Part shown: positions 1-9,809 of the stretch, in pieces
Numbering within the stretch: position 1 is the stretch's first letter
Layout of the letters: each line of letters starts with the position of its first letter
Origin: Morinoia aosen
Lineage: Eukaryota > Arthropoda > Malacostraca > Amphipoda > Talitridae
Reading direction: 5' to 3'
NCBI GenBank assembly: GCA_030386875.1
Contig: CM059560.1
Coordinates: 26,406,183-26,470,182 of the forward strand
DNA length: 64,000 bases
Position numbers and translations under genes: made by a program
The notes under the pieces: generated by a model
What the model was told of the DNA's origin: nothing
Seen by the model: the letters and a program-made list of their open reading frames with translations, nothing else
The model's database searches: none

Positions 1-1240
1 TTACACTTTGTCAGTGAGCGGGCCCTTGAGGTCGGGGGTTTTGCTTCTTACAGAATACAACGGTCGCCATAATATTTGGATTCATGTCTCAGCAGTAATT
101 TTTGCCTTGTACTAATTGCGTGAACGTTCGGGTCGGTTGGCTTCTTCATTCCAAGTTTAATTTCGTGATATTTCAAATTGCATTTGTATTTAATTCAGAG
201 GTGTCATTAGTCTTTCACTCACAGGTTTATTGTAGACGTACGTACACCTTACTAATTTACTGGATGTACAAACTACTTCTGGATCGGAATTCGATGCTCT
301 TCTTATATTCCTGTAAATAGTTTTTTGTGTTCCTCGGGCTCTCCATACGTAGAGCGTTTTATAGGGACGCTGTGTTAAGAATTAGGCTATTGGAATTGCT
401 ACAATATTTATTGATGATCTCACCACACTTTATTCTAAACGTTAATTTCTTTCCCAGAAATCCACACGCAGGTGTAAATATACAGACTATATGATTGAAG
501 AAAAATTTTTGCGCATATTACGTGCGGGGCCGGGCGAGTTTTGTTCGTGCCATTTTAATTTTTTAACAGTGAAATAATTTTTTAAGCGGAAGATATTTAC
601 AATTTGAAGTTATGCTTCATTCTGGGTATTAATTTAATCGATGTTTCCTAGCACGCGAGGTGTAATAAGCGATGTTGACATTATTTTGTGAAATTAAATA
701 AAATGAGGTACAGTACAATTGTGTGGCATCCATCGATATTATTTTTTGTTGCTAACCAAGCCCATTCGTTGTGAAAAAAAAGACCGGCTCAGGTAAGAAA
801 CTTTTATGTTGTGCAAAGTCGGTAGAGCTCACTCATAGCAACAATTGATTTGCGCTTTTCGTTATGCATGAGCCTATGGACGTAGAGCTCTGCAACTTTG
901 CTGTCATTTCGCTTGACAACTGTCCACTGCCCACCTTTAATTCCTTTACCTCCTGTGTGTTGCCGAGCTTTGACTCGCAAACACACGGCTTCTCAGTGAA
1001 GCATGTTTTATTGCCATCGCCGGGCGTATGTGCCCTTTTGTACGCCGTTGTAGGCTGCTTGTAGGCAGCAATTAATGATTCGCTGCATTTGTGTCTCGCT
1101 CGTCCGAACGGCCTCCATTTCGCTTTATGCAGCAATAAAATCTTGAATATTTTATGAGTTCCATTGAGAAGACGATTGTTCAATTTAATTATTGGGTTCA
1201 GGTTACGTATTAAATATTGATGTTTGATCGAGGCTGCTGA
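1..1240. other. AT-rich sequence, no gene recognised
   Basis: No ORF here has recognisable protein motifs, and no element ends were found. The short ORFs of 60-116 codons around 800-1180 lie on both strands over the same bases and look like chance. Confidence 0.6.
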
Positions 1241-1248
1241 TAAAGACT

Positions 1249-1451
1249 CGAGCTAAAAGTTAGGTAGGCCTTTTGTTGAAGTAGAGCAGATTTTTGTTTA
1301 GTTAGGAACAATTTTTCAGTTTACTATTCTTTTTTCAACGTCTATTGCCTCCTATAAATTTTATCTTGTCGTAAACTTTTTCAACTTCGCATTTCCTACG
1401 AGCCAAATGTGGAGACACACCTCCTGTAAATTCGCCGTTTCATCAATTATA
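1249..1451 (+). repeat. old R1 retroposon fragment (middle part)
   Basis: The stretch follows the R1 consensus from the 'gagctaaaagttaggtagg' segment, through the 'ttgttgaa..tttttgtt' segment and the 'cttgtcgtaaactttttcaac' block, to the 'acacacctcctg' block. It is much more diverged than other copies and lacks the hairpin head. A second copy starts at its 3' end, so it may be the left half of a copy interrupted by the one at 1452. That is inference, because no clear target duplication is visible. Confidence 0.6.
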
Positions 1452-1834
1452 CCCTCTCGGGTGGATACAACTATATTGTCCATTGGAACTAGCGCTCTTA
1501 GAGGAGAAGGTGTGTTAGCGAGTTCGAGGTTTGGGAGGCCTTTTTATTGAAATAAAAGCATTTTTGTTTTTGTTATGAACCATCTTTTTTCGGTTATCTC
1601 CTGTAGTAGTAGGTTCTGTTTTTCAGCACCTACTATTTTCTTCATCCGTTATCTTGTTACATAACCTTCCTTTTCAATTTACTATTTTTATGCGCATCTG
1701 ATCCTGCGTATCAACTTACCTCGTGCATAGATTTTGTGTTCCGTGAATTCCATATTAAATGGTGCTTTCGTCCTTGCTCTCTTTGAAACACCTGACTTGT
1801 GGTGAGGTAGACTTGAACTCACTTATGATTTAAA
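1452..1834 (+). repeat. R1 retroposon, diverged near-full-length copy
   Basis: It begins with a degenerate hairpin head ('ccctctcggg' then 'gatacaactatattgtcc') and runs through the blocks shared by all R1 copies: a T-rich segment, 'tttttcagcacctactat', 'cttcatccgttatcttg', 'gcatagattttgtg' and 'aaatggtgctttc'. It ends at 'gaggtagacttgaactca'. It keeps the extra block around 'gatcctgcgtatcaac' that younger copies lack, so it belongs to the older subfamily. Confidence 0.75.
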
Positions 1835-2493
1835 TCCCTTTTTTTTGAGGGAAGACTGGAAATGGTAAATCTCTTTAGCATTTGCGTGGAAAAATTAGTT
1901 CTGTAGAGCTACAATAAAACTAATTGCGTGTATGAAACTCGTTAATTATGCCTGAACACTGAGAGCTCAATGATCGATGAGGGACTGCATGTTTTAGTAG
2001 CTGTGTGAATGTTAGCTGTTGTTGAGCGTTTTCTCCTGGTGTGATAGAGAACATTTGAATATCTTCGAAGAGTTTCCGTAAGCTGTAAGATGTTTTTCTT
2101 CGTGTTACAGGTGAACTATCTTTACACCGAGAAGCACGATTTCGACACGCTAGCAAACCAGACTTTAGTCCACCACATTTTATCTTGGTGAGCTGGTCAG
2201 TTAATGATTAGTTACTGAGTTTTACTGCAATCCTTTGCTTCTCTTCCATCCTTCTAAAATGTAAAAGCGACTGTGAATATTATCCGTATAAGAGAAACTG
2301 CAATTTCTTTTCATTTTAAATTATGGTCTATAATGAAGCCGTCTTTTGCTTGATGTTTGGTGGAGCGCCTCATTATCTCATTTGAACTGGTCACTCGTGT
2401 ACTTCTTGCAAACGTTGAACTCCTGCTTTGGCTGTTTTTATGAATTAGTCTTTGCTTCCGTCTATCAATGAATTAGGTTTGATACATAAGCTG
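1835..2493. other. no gene; possible R1 remnant at its start
   Basis: The first 60 bases ('actggaaatggtaaatctct..gcatttg') faintly resemble the 3' part of R1. Nothing else is recognised. Confidence 0.35.
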
Positions 2494-2875
2494 GTCCTCT
2501 CAGGCTGGTACAACTAATGTATCAATCGAAATTTGTGCTCCCAGAGGTGAAATTCGAGGTACTAAGCTTAGGGCTACGTAGGTAGGCCTCCTTTGTGTAC
2601 GAGAAAAATTAGTGTTTTATTTGGTAATGATCTGTCTTTTTTCGGTTTACAACGGTACTGTTTTTCAGTCTCCCTTCCCCCCATCCCGCCTACTTTCTTC
2701 TTCAACTTGTATCTTACTTCACAAACTGTTTTTTTGTTTTTGTGTTCATGGAGTATCATGTGGGAACCCACCTTGTGCATGATTCCCCGTTCCGTCAACT
2801 CCATTCTAACTGGCTCCTTCGCATCTTCGTATTTCCTTTGCTGTGGTAAGGAAGGCTTGAACAAACTTGTAACCC
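2494..2875 (+). repeat. R1 retroposon, old-subfamily copy
   Basis: The head is 'tcctctcaggctggtacaac' followed by 'gtgctcccagaggtg'. The body has 'ttttttcggtttacaac', 'tactttcttcttcaacttg', 'gtgggaacccaccttgtgca' and 'ggaaggcttgaacaaac', in R1 order. The opposing ORFs of 183 and 193 codons at 2574-3174 overlap this repeat and are explained by it; neither has a protein signature. It retains the old-subfamily GTGTGGGAACACAC-type block. Confidence 0.8.
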
Positions 2876-4053
2876 ATCTATGCACGTACAGTGAGTTAGG
2901 ACTATCATTTCTATGGTTACCATCGGTGTGCGAGCGTGATGTCATACCTATGTATGATACGCGTTCATGTGTCGTAGCCGAGCATAAGGTTTGCTTTGAC
3001 GTGGCACAGGTGAGGCCGCTGCCTGGAGCTGGACACATCAGGCCGTATTTTTCAAAATATTTCTGTCGTCGGAGCTGCACAGCTGGCAACGCGCGTTCTT
3101 TGAAGTCGATTTGGTTATGCTGCATGGCATGTTTTGGCCAAAATATTAGAGTTGTAGCTTTTTCAAGGCAATAGCTCTAACGTTTAAAATTTTTTTAAAA
3201 CAAACAGTTGGAGTTCATCCATCAGTCCCGAATGGCGAGAGCTGGGCTCTTGATGCTTACTTGGGTTGTCTTAAGTTTGAGTCTAGACTCGTGGAAGCTA
3301 CCATTCTCTCCTCTTTCGTTTTAAATACGCTAGTGTTGAAGTGTCAAGACTTGCTGCATGTATACGTGTTTGCACAATCGGGACATTTTGCAAATCCCAT
3401 CTCTTATTTCGTTCGAAATAACTGACAGCCATCATCACTTCAATTGGACTGAATTATAAAGGTGCATTGGTGACTGGCAAGGACGTTACATGATGCTTGA
3501 TAAGGAAGCTTAAGTCAAGGTCTGGGGAAAATCTATGAAAATTGTCAAAAATCCCTTACGGGTCGGTTATTTGAAAATAATGAGATATATGATTTGATTT
3601 ATGAGTAGTTTATTCTTTTAAATAGTTAAACACCGTTCAGAAATTTTAGGTTAATTTTTAAAAAATTCATGTGAAACAGATGTGACTTTCATTTCATCAG
3701 ACACATATTTCTGGATTTCTGGTGCAATCGCATTTATTCCTCACCACTAGTTCATCAAAGTGCACATTTTAGCTCTGCGTGGTTGTATCTTGCATGTCTC
3801 ATTTGAAGCAGACACCTGAACGCGTACACGATAAAGACGTTAAAGTTGGGGCCATTTTTTCCAATAATTCATTAAGAGCATGAACGAGGCCGCATGCGGT
3901 CCAAGTAAGCTGGTGGCGTGTATTATTAGCTGTGGTCGTTGTTTCATTAGGTTTATTAGCGGAGCTCCTTTGCTTGAGGCGATCGATGCGTGTATGGTCC
4001 TGACTACGAATTATCTGCGCTTATGTTACTGCCGCTCCGTCTGCTGCTGCTGG

Positions 4054-4113
4054 TCCTCCTCCTCCTCCTCCTCCTCCTCCTCCTCCTCCTCCTCCTCCTC
4101 CTCCTCCTCCTCC
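4054..4113. repeat. (TCC)20 microsatellite
   Basis: This is an uninterrupted run of 20 TCC triplets with a degraded TTC/TCT continuation. It makes the poly-Ser and poly-Leu stretches in the overlapping open frames, which I treat as non-coding. Confidence 0.97.
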
Positions 4114-5494
4114 TTCTTCTCTTCATCTTCATTTTCTTGTTCTGGGTGTTGGTATTGGTGGTTGTGGTTGGTGTGTGTGTATGGTGTTGCTGTTCCTAAA
4201 TTCGTTACTCTTGGTGGTAATTGCGGACATTCTCCTTTTTTACAGTTAACGCTCGCCTTATGTTTCCGTCAAGACTCCAGTTTCATTACTACGCTTCTTT
4301 AAACTCTCTTGCTCTCGTTTGCTGCAATCTTGCTTTTGTTAATACTAATGCATTGCTGGTCGTATTTCATCGCGACTTCCATCCCTTCTTTTTTTCTATG
4401 CTCCTCTGTTGTCGTTACTATCTATCATCAATCTACTTTGCCTTCAGTTTCTACGAGAATTCGTCTCAACATTTTATCCTTCCGTCACTGCAGAAATTTT
4501 CCACAATTATGCGTTTGGTGGCTCATAAGTTTTCGGTTGACTGTAATTCAGCTCTGTTTCCCCACTAGATGGTAATTTTATTCGGTTCATCATTATCGAC
4601 TATAACCTCTTATTTCGTAATTTTTCTACGTTCTTCGGAAGAGAAATATCGAGAAAGGTACATTGTAATTGTTGATTTAAAGAAGTATCATAAAGCGTGT
4701 GTTATTTATGGACGATGCCCTATGTCACGTAATTTATGCGCATTTATGTTCGAATTATCAGCGCAGGAACTTCCAAGATTACATAGGTTAGTTGACGGAA
4801 GGCAGAAATCTAGGACTGTGCGTCACGAAGCTGTGGTGTGCTCCCTGATCAGGATTAATGCCTGGTGTGCTCAGTGTATCTATTCCTCATTAAATATCAG
4901 TGTACCCAGGTTTAGCTTCTTTTGCGCCTTTTGAAAATTCACGTAACTTCAAAACATGAATGTTTCTCGAGTGATCATGCGTACCCGGCGTTTTGTTGAT
5001 AGCACGCTTAGTTCAGCTGTTGGCGATGGTGTAGGCCCACATGCTGTTTGTAGTCACGAAAGTGTGTCCATTATGCAATCGACGGAACACCGCTCGATAG
5101 GTGCGACAATTTCATCGTAAGCAATCTTTTGTTCGCGATGGATGTTCAACTGCGCGTGTTATTCATGTTAATAATATCTTGCATGCATAGCTGCCTTGTG
5201 CTCATGACGTCCAGTTAAGCCGTACGTAGAACTGTGGAGCACAGTTGTGATTGTCCTGCATAGCAAGAAATGTAGACGAATAGTCAACAAAATAACTTAT
5301 AATTTGCACCTTTCGAATTCATGTGCTCAGAAATGGTGTTAGAATTACTCCAAGAACTTCATATTTCTTGGGTGTGTTTGGATAAGGTTACTAAGGATAG
5401 CACAATGCGCATGATGTACCAGAAGACATCAGTCTCCAACCGTCGTCGTGTCGAACGGAGCACAACACATGTGCGCGCTCGGATCGTGAATGAT

Positions 5495-5515
5495 GGACAG
5501 GCAGGCTGCCTGTCC
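5495..5515. other. perfect 10-bp-arm hairpin
   Basis: Arm GGACAGGCAG, a one-base loop, then CTGCCTGTCC. It is isolated, with no coding region or element end beside it, and no function is assigned. Confidence 0.8.
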
Positions 5516-6433
5516 GCACCCAATATACGACAATAGCTTTTGTCTGAAAAGTTCGTCGATGGCCCCATTTGGGCTCTTAAAATGGCTTGCGTGTATCTTG
5601 CTGGTCTGCGTAATGGAAGACTCACCGCCCCATTCACCAAACTTTGATCGTAAATACCAACATCAGGGCTTTATAAGAGACGATCGTGAGCTAGTAACGC
5701 AAAATCTCGAGCTTAGCGAAGAACCATGAAAGCATTATGTCTCGCCGCACTTATTAGAGACTGGATGGAAAAAAATAACGCTGTGCGTTCATGCCGTTTG
5801 AAGTGGAGCGTTTTGACGTATTCTCGACATTTTCATAGATGTGTTGAAACATCCACAACATCGAGGTAAGGTCGTCTCAGTGCCTTAATTTTTGGTACAA
5901 ATTTTTGTAGTGTCTCAAAAATAACAGCTCACATGGCTGGTACGCTAAAGAAGAATTGTCTTCTACGCATATCTTAGCGGCTTTACTCTCGTAGAAGAAC
6001 ATGTACAATTACTGGTCTCCTTTATATTTATTTACAGTGAATGCCATTCGGGGTATGGTAATCATGACTTCTTGTCGTCGTAGTTAGCCGGAATAGCGTT
6101 CCCCTGGGACATTCATAGCTGCACACGCCTGGTATAAACAACTGAACTAACTCCAGAAATTTGCGTTTAGGTTTAGTCTGCAGTTACTGTGCGGTATGTT
6201 ATTCTGTCTTTCTTTGTGGAGACGGTTGTGTGTCCCTCGCCTGCCATTTTCTACGAGTGTTCTCTTGTATGTTTCTATTTTTTCCCGTTTTATTCTACGA
6301 TGAATCATTTGCCTTCACCAATTTACACCAAAGATGTAATATTTGAATTACTTTGATCATTCATCTCAGGAATTGTGCAGGAACGGGGCGAAATCCGCAG
6401 CATAATTATGTTTCTCTTTTCTTATAATCTCCT

Positions 6434-6610
6434 CAGGGGGGCATAGGACGGGCCTTAGGTTCAAGTTCGTTAGGTTTGTATCTTATGCTAAGGGACTGGC
6501 AACCTTGTGCATGAATTTTTTGTGTTCTACAGCCCATACCAAAATGTCCCTTTCATTTGCTTCATGGAGGTCGTTTTTTTTTGTTGCTAGGTAGTCTCAA
6601 ACTAATTTAA
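6434..6610 (+). repeat. degenerate R1-like remnant
   Basis: It starts 'cctcaggggggcatagg' like an R1 head, later has 'ccttgtgcatgaa', and ends 'ttgttgctaggtagtctcaaac', in R1 order but with much of the middle missing. This is a weak match. Confidence 0.4.
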
Positions 6611-7095
6611 TTGTAAGGATGAAAATGGTTCTCTGAGAAATGAATTTTTTCGATGAGACTTGGTTCCTCGTGGCATTATCAGTTATCTTGTTTAAGGTTT
6701 ATTGCTTTGTAGTTTCGGGAGGCTTGATTTTCCCTCGATTTATTTGCTCACTGTTTTGACGTAACTAGCAAATCTGTCAACACAAGTCCCTTCTCTGCAC
6801 GCGCCTGTAATTTCTATCTTTTACAAAGCTTCCTTATTTATAGTGCAACATTTACGAGCGAATGCTGATTCAGAGGAAGATGAGCGTGCATGCTATTTCT
6901 TTGAATCAAAATGAACGTCGCATTTCTACAAGAACAGTTCGTGCTCTGCGCCTATGACATTCCTTTTATGCTCCAGGACGTCATTCTGTAAGAAATTTTG
7001 GGCGTTGAGTGTGAACACCTCAAGAGCGTTGCGCACAGTTGATAGCAACATTCACGAGATAGTTGTGATGCTCTCGTAAATACCAAGACTAAGCC
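6611..7095. other. no gene recognised, flank of Harbinger element
   Basis: AT-rich sequence with no ORF or repeat signature, running up to the TTA duplication of the large transposon. Confidence 0.5.
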
Positions 7096-7098
7096 TTA

Positions 7099-7141
7099 TG
7101 CCGGGGCCACACTATGCTAACGTTCGTTCGTCAAATGAACT
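7099..7141 (+). repeat. left terminal inverted repeat of Harbinger element
   Basis: The first 16 bases match the complement of the right end exactly. After a short divergent spacer, a further block of about 15 bases also matches. TTA precedes it. Confidence 0.9.
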
Positions 7142-8217
7142 CCGTATGTCAAATGAACGCTGGAAGGCCCATTCGCTGATCATTTGATGAATGGATGCTC
7201 ATCATTTCGTGAAAGGTCGTCGGAGGTTTTCAGTCACCAAATGAACTACGAAGAACAAAGATGGCGGACAGTGTTGACGAGTTTCGCAGCTGTTATGTTG
7301 ACTTTAAATGATGATTGTGGCCAATTTTGGCTAGAGATATATATAAGATATGGTTTTTAGTTGTTTTCGTGGTGGTATCAAAATGTAAAGCAATGAAATT
7401 CAGTGCTAGGTCTTGCAGTTTAGTGAAAAAGAAAGTAGCCTGTTACCAATCAAATTTAGCATTTATTTCCAACAATGTCGACATGTTTTACATGGATGAT
7501 TATGTGGTAAATGAAAAACTTTTAGTTTTGTAATTTTTTAGCATTGCTCATGAATGCTATTCACTGAAAAATGTGTCAAACAACTTGCTTTGCAAGCGTT
7601 TTTATTGCAGTTCCTTTCAGTTTATTAAAATTTATTTATTGTTTCTTGGATTATTAAAGTTTCATTATAATTGAATAGAATTATATTTCATGTTAAAGTG
7701 TTAAATTTATTTAATGTGTTGTATGAAAAAAGATCCATCTAATTTTAATGTCTTTTGATTTACAGATCCTAGACAACCAGAAGTTAGATATAACTTAAAA
7801 CTTGCATTAATTATGTAGACCTTTAAAAAGCAATCCTGATTAATAAACATTGTGAGTGTATTCAGGTTTTTGGGGACCACCAATCAGCTTTATACTTCTA
7901 GGTAAGTGTAATGGTGTGCAAGAGTGCCTCAAGAGTTCATTTCTTTTTTTTTTTGCAGGTGTTAGAAGTGAATTAATTATGTAAATATTCTAAATGAGCA
8001 GTTATTTCATTCCACAATGAAATAGGTCATTTTGAGAATGCAGGGTTAAACATTGGCTGAAATCAAATTAGGATAGATACTGAGAAGAACAATGTAATTG
8101 AAAATGCAGATGCTAGCAAAAAATTTCTTGAAGTATTTTTTATTCATGTTGCACTCTTTCTTCAAGTGGAAATTACAACGGTCAATTTTTACTTTAATGT
8201 TGTCAACGATTTTCATA

Positions 8218-8900
8218 ATTTGGTCAGTGTACAGTTTCCCTTCGGCAGGGAATTAAAAATGTCGTTGCTGATAATCACTAAATGAGCACATTTAAAAACC
8301 TTTTACATGAATGACATTATGCTCGCCGATGCATTATTTTTGAATAATTGTACTTTGAAGTTGGCCTTTGCGCCAAAGGAAGCGAGCGCGTGAAACGGAA
8401 TTTAATTAATAACGGAAGCTATTACAAACGTAAAGAGGTTGGGTCGTGAGGGGGAGGCACAGTTCTTCTAGTGAAAATTATAAATAAAGCTTCTAACCCA
8501 CCCATTACGGTGACGACTGCAATCTTGTTGACATCGGGTCCAAAATGGCGGCGCCCATGGTGGTTGCCATCTAAGACCCGATGTAAACAAGATTGCGGTC
8601 GTCACCCTAATGGGTGGGTTAGAAGCTTTATTCATAATTTTCACTAGAAGAACTGTGCCTCCCCCTCACGACCCAACCTCTTTTCGTTTGTAATAGGCGG
8701 GTTAACTACCCTTATTAACTAAATTACGGCGCGCGCCGGCGCCAACTTCAAAGTTCAATAATTCGAAAATAACGCATCAGCGAGCATAATGTCATTCATG
8801 TAAAAGATTTTTAAATGTGCTCATTTAGTGATTATCAGCAACGACATCTTTAATTTCCCTGCCGAAGGGAAACTATACATTGACCCATAATTTTGTTGCC
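8218..8900. mobile_element. foldback unit 1
   Basis: The arms are roughly 320 bp on each side of a short centre at 8541-8574. The innermost arm, 'acatcgggtc' and its partner 'gacccgatgt', continues outward through 'cccacccattacggtgacga', the CACTAGAAGAACTGTG block and the 'tttcccttcggcaggg' block. The arms differ at scattered bases and small indels, so it is not a fresh assembly artefact. The centre contains AAAATGGCGGC. Confidence 0.82.
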
Positions 8901-8929
8901 AAGAATCAATTAAGGAACACATTTTAAAA

Positions 8930-9460
8930 TGTTTTACATGAATGACATTCTGCTCGCTGATGCGTTATTTTTGAATTATTGAACTTTGTAGTTGGCTAGT
9001 GCGCGCCAGGGAAGCAAGCGTGCCAAGCGTAATTTAAATAAAAATGGAAGCTAACCCCCTATTACAAACGTAAAGAGGTTGAATTGTGAGGGGTAGCCAC
9101 AGTTCTTCTAGTGAAAATTATAAATAAAGGTTTCTAGTGACGTCCGTTTATATCATCTCTAATGACGGCCACCCGGTACCCAAGATGGCGGCCGCCATCT
9201 TGGAGTCGATGTAAACGGACGTCACTAGAAACCTTCATTTATAATTTTCACTAGAAGAACTGTGGCTACCCCTCACGACTTAACCTCATTACATTTGTAA
9301 TAGGGGGTTAGCTTCCGTTTCAACTCTGAAATTGCGCAAATAAAGCCATTCAGAAGCGCCGCTTGTATAGCTTCAAACTTGAATAACTCAAAAACTAAGC
9401 ATTTGCGAGCACATTGTCATTCATGTAAAACGTCTTAAAATCGACTATATTACCTATCTA
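8930..9460. mobile_element. foldback unit 2
   Basis: The arms are built on the same blocks as unit 1, but the inner arm differs: 'gtttctagtgacgtccgttt' pairs with 'aaacggacgtcactagaaac'. The centre is the perfect palindrome at 9180-9203. The shared outer arms with replaced cores suggest two members of one family with different centres. Confidence 0.8.
9180..9203. other. perfect 24-bp palindrome with paired AAGATGGCGGC motifs
   Basis: The half-site CCAAGATGGCGG is followed at once by its exact complement. Each half contains AAGATGGCGGC, which resembles the published binding motif of the YY1/Pleiohomeotic zinc-finger family. The palindrome is seen directly; binding is only a suggestion. Confidence 0.75.
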
Positions 9461-9809
9461 TGGCAACAAAATTGTGAAAATCGTTGACGACATTAATGTA
9501 AAAATTGACCATTACAACCAACAATCACTTGATCAGGTTTAAAAAATCCACTGTTCTTTGTGATTACCATTAGTCAAATATTTCCCTTCAGGATTACTGC
9601 ATAATCTTATGTTTAACCCTTTAACGCTTAAGTGGACTGTATGGTCCTATTTCAAAAATAACTATAAATATTGTATTTCTTATTCAATTTGTTCACTAAT
9701 GTGTTCTTAGAACTTCACTGCCAAATGGCAGTTCCATCCACATCTTGATAACAGTGACTACCTAATGCCAGTGTCGGTTTAGTGATGGGTGTTTGTCATA
9801 ACGGTTATA

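Larger units (their letters stand above)
2876..6433. other. non-coding stretch, no gene recognised
   Basis: The stretch holds a TCC microsatellite (separate entry) and a short perfect hairpin (separate entry). A loose inverted repeat at about 5951-6011 has arms built on 'cttctacg' and 'cgtagaag'. ORFs of 115-140 codons near 3880-4570 read through the TCC tract as poly-Ser or poly-Leu and show no conserved domain. Confidence 0.55.
8042..9616. repeat. multi-level foldback (inverted repeat) cluster
   Basis: Two foldback units lie side by side (about 8218-8900 and 8930-9460). Their arms are related: both contain 'ttttacatgaatgaca', 'gttcttctagtgaaaatt' and 'attacaaacgtaaagagg'. The outer flanks also pair: 'ggtcaatttttac' near 8179 pairs with 'gtaaaaattgacc' near 9499, and 'tcaacgatttt' pairs with 'aaaatcgttga'. 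The result is an outer palindrome of about 1.5 kb holding two inner ones. No ORF is present. It resembles foldback or MITE-like elements that can move with another element's transposase. No target duplication could be fixed. Confidence 0.8.

Noticed and set aside
2574..3174. Overlapping ORFs of 183 and 193 codons on opposite strands
   Set aside because: Both run through an old R1 copy and have no protein motifs; they are explained by the repeat.
3880..4302. 140-codon ORF with long poly-Ser
   Set aside because: The length comes from the TCC microsatellite; no domain on either side.
8042..9616. Assembly artefact as the cause of the palindromes
   Set aside because: Arms differ by substitutions and indels and the two units have different cores, so a simple inverted misjoin is unlikely. 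It is not excluded without reads.
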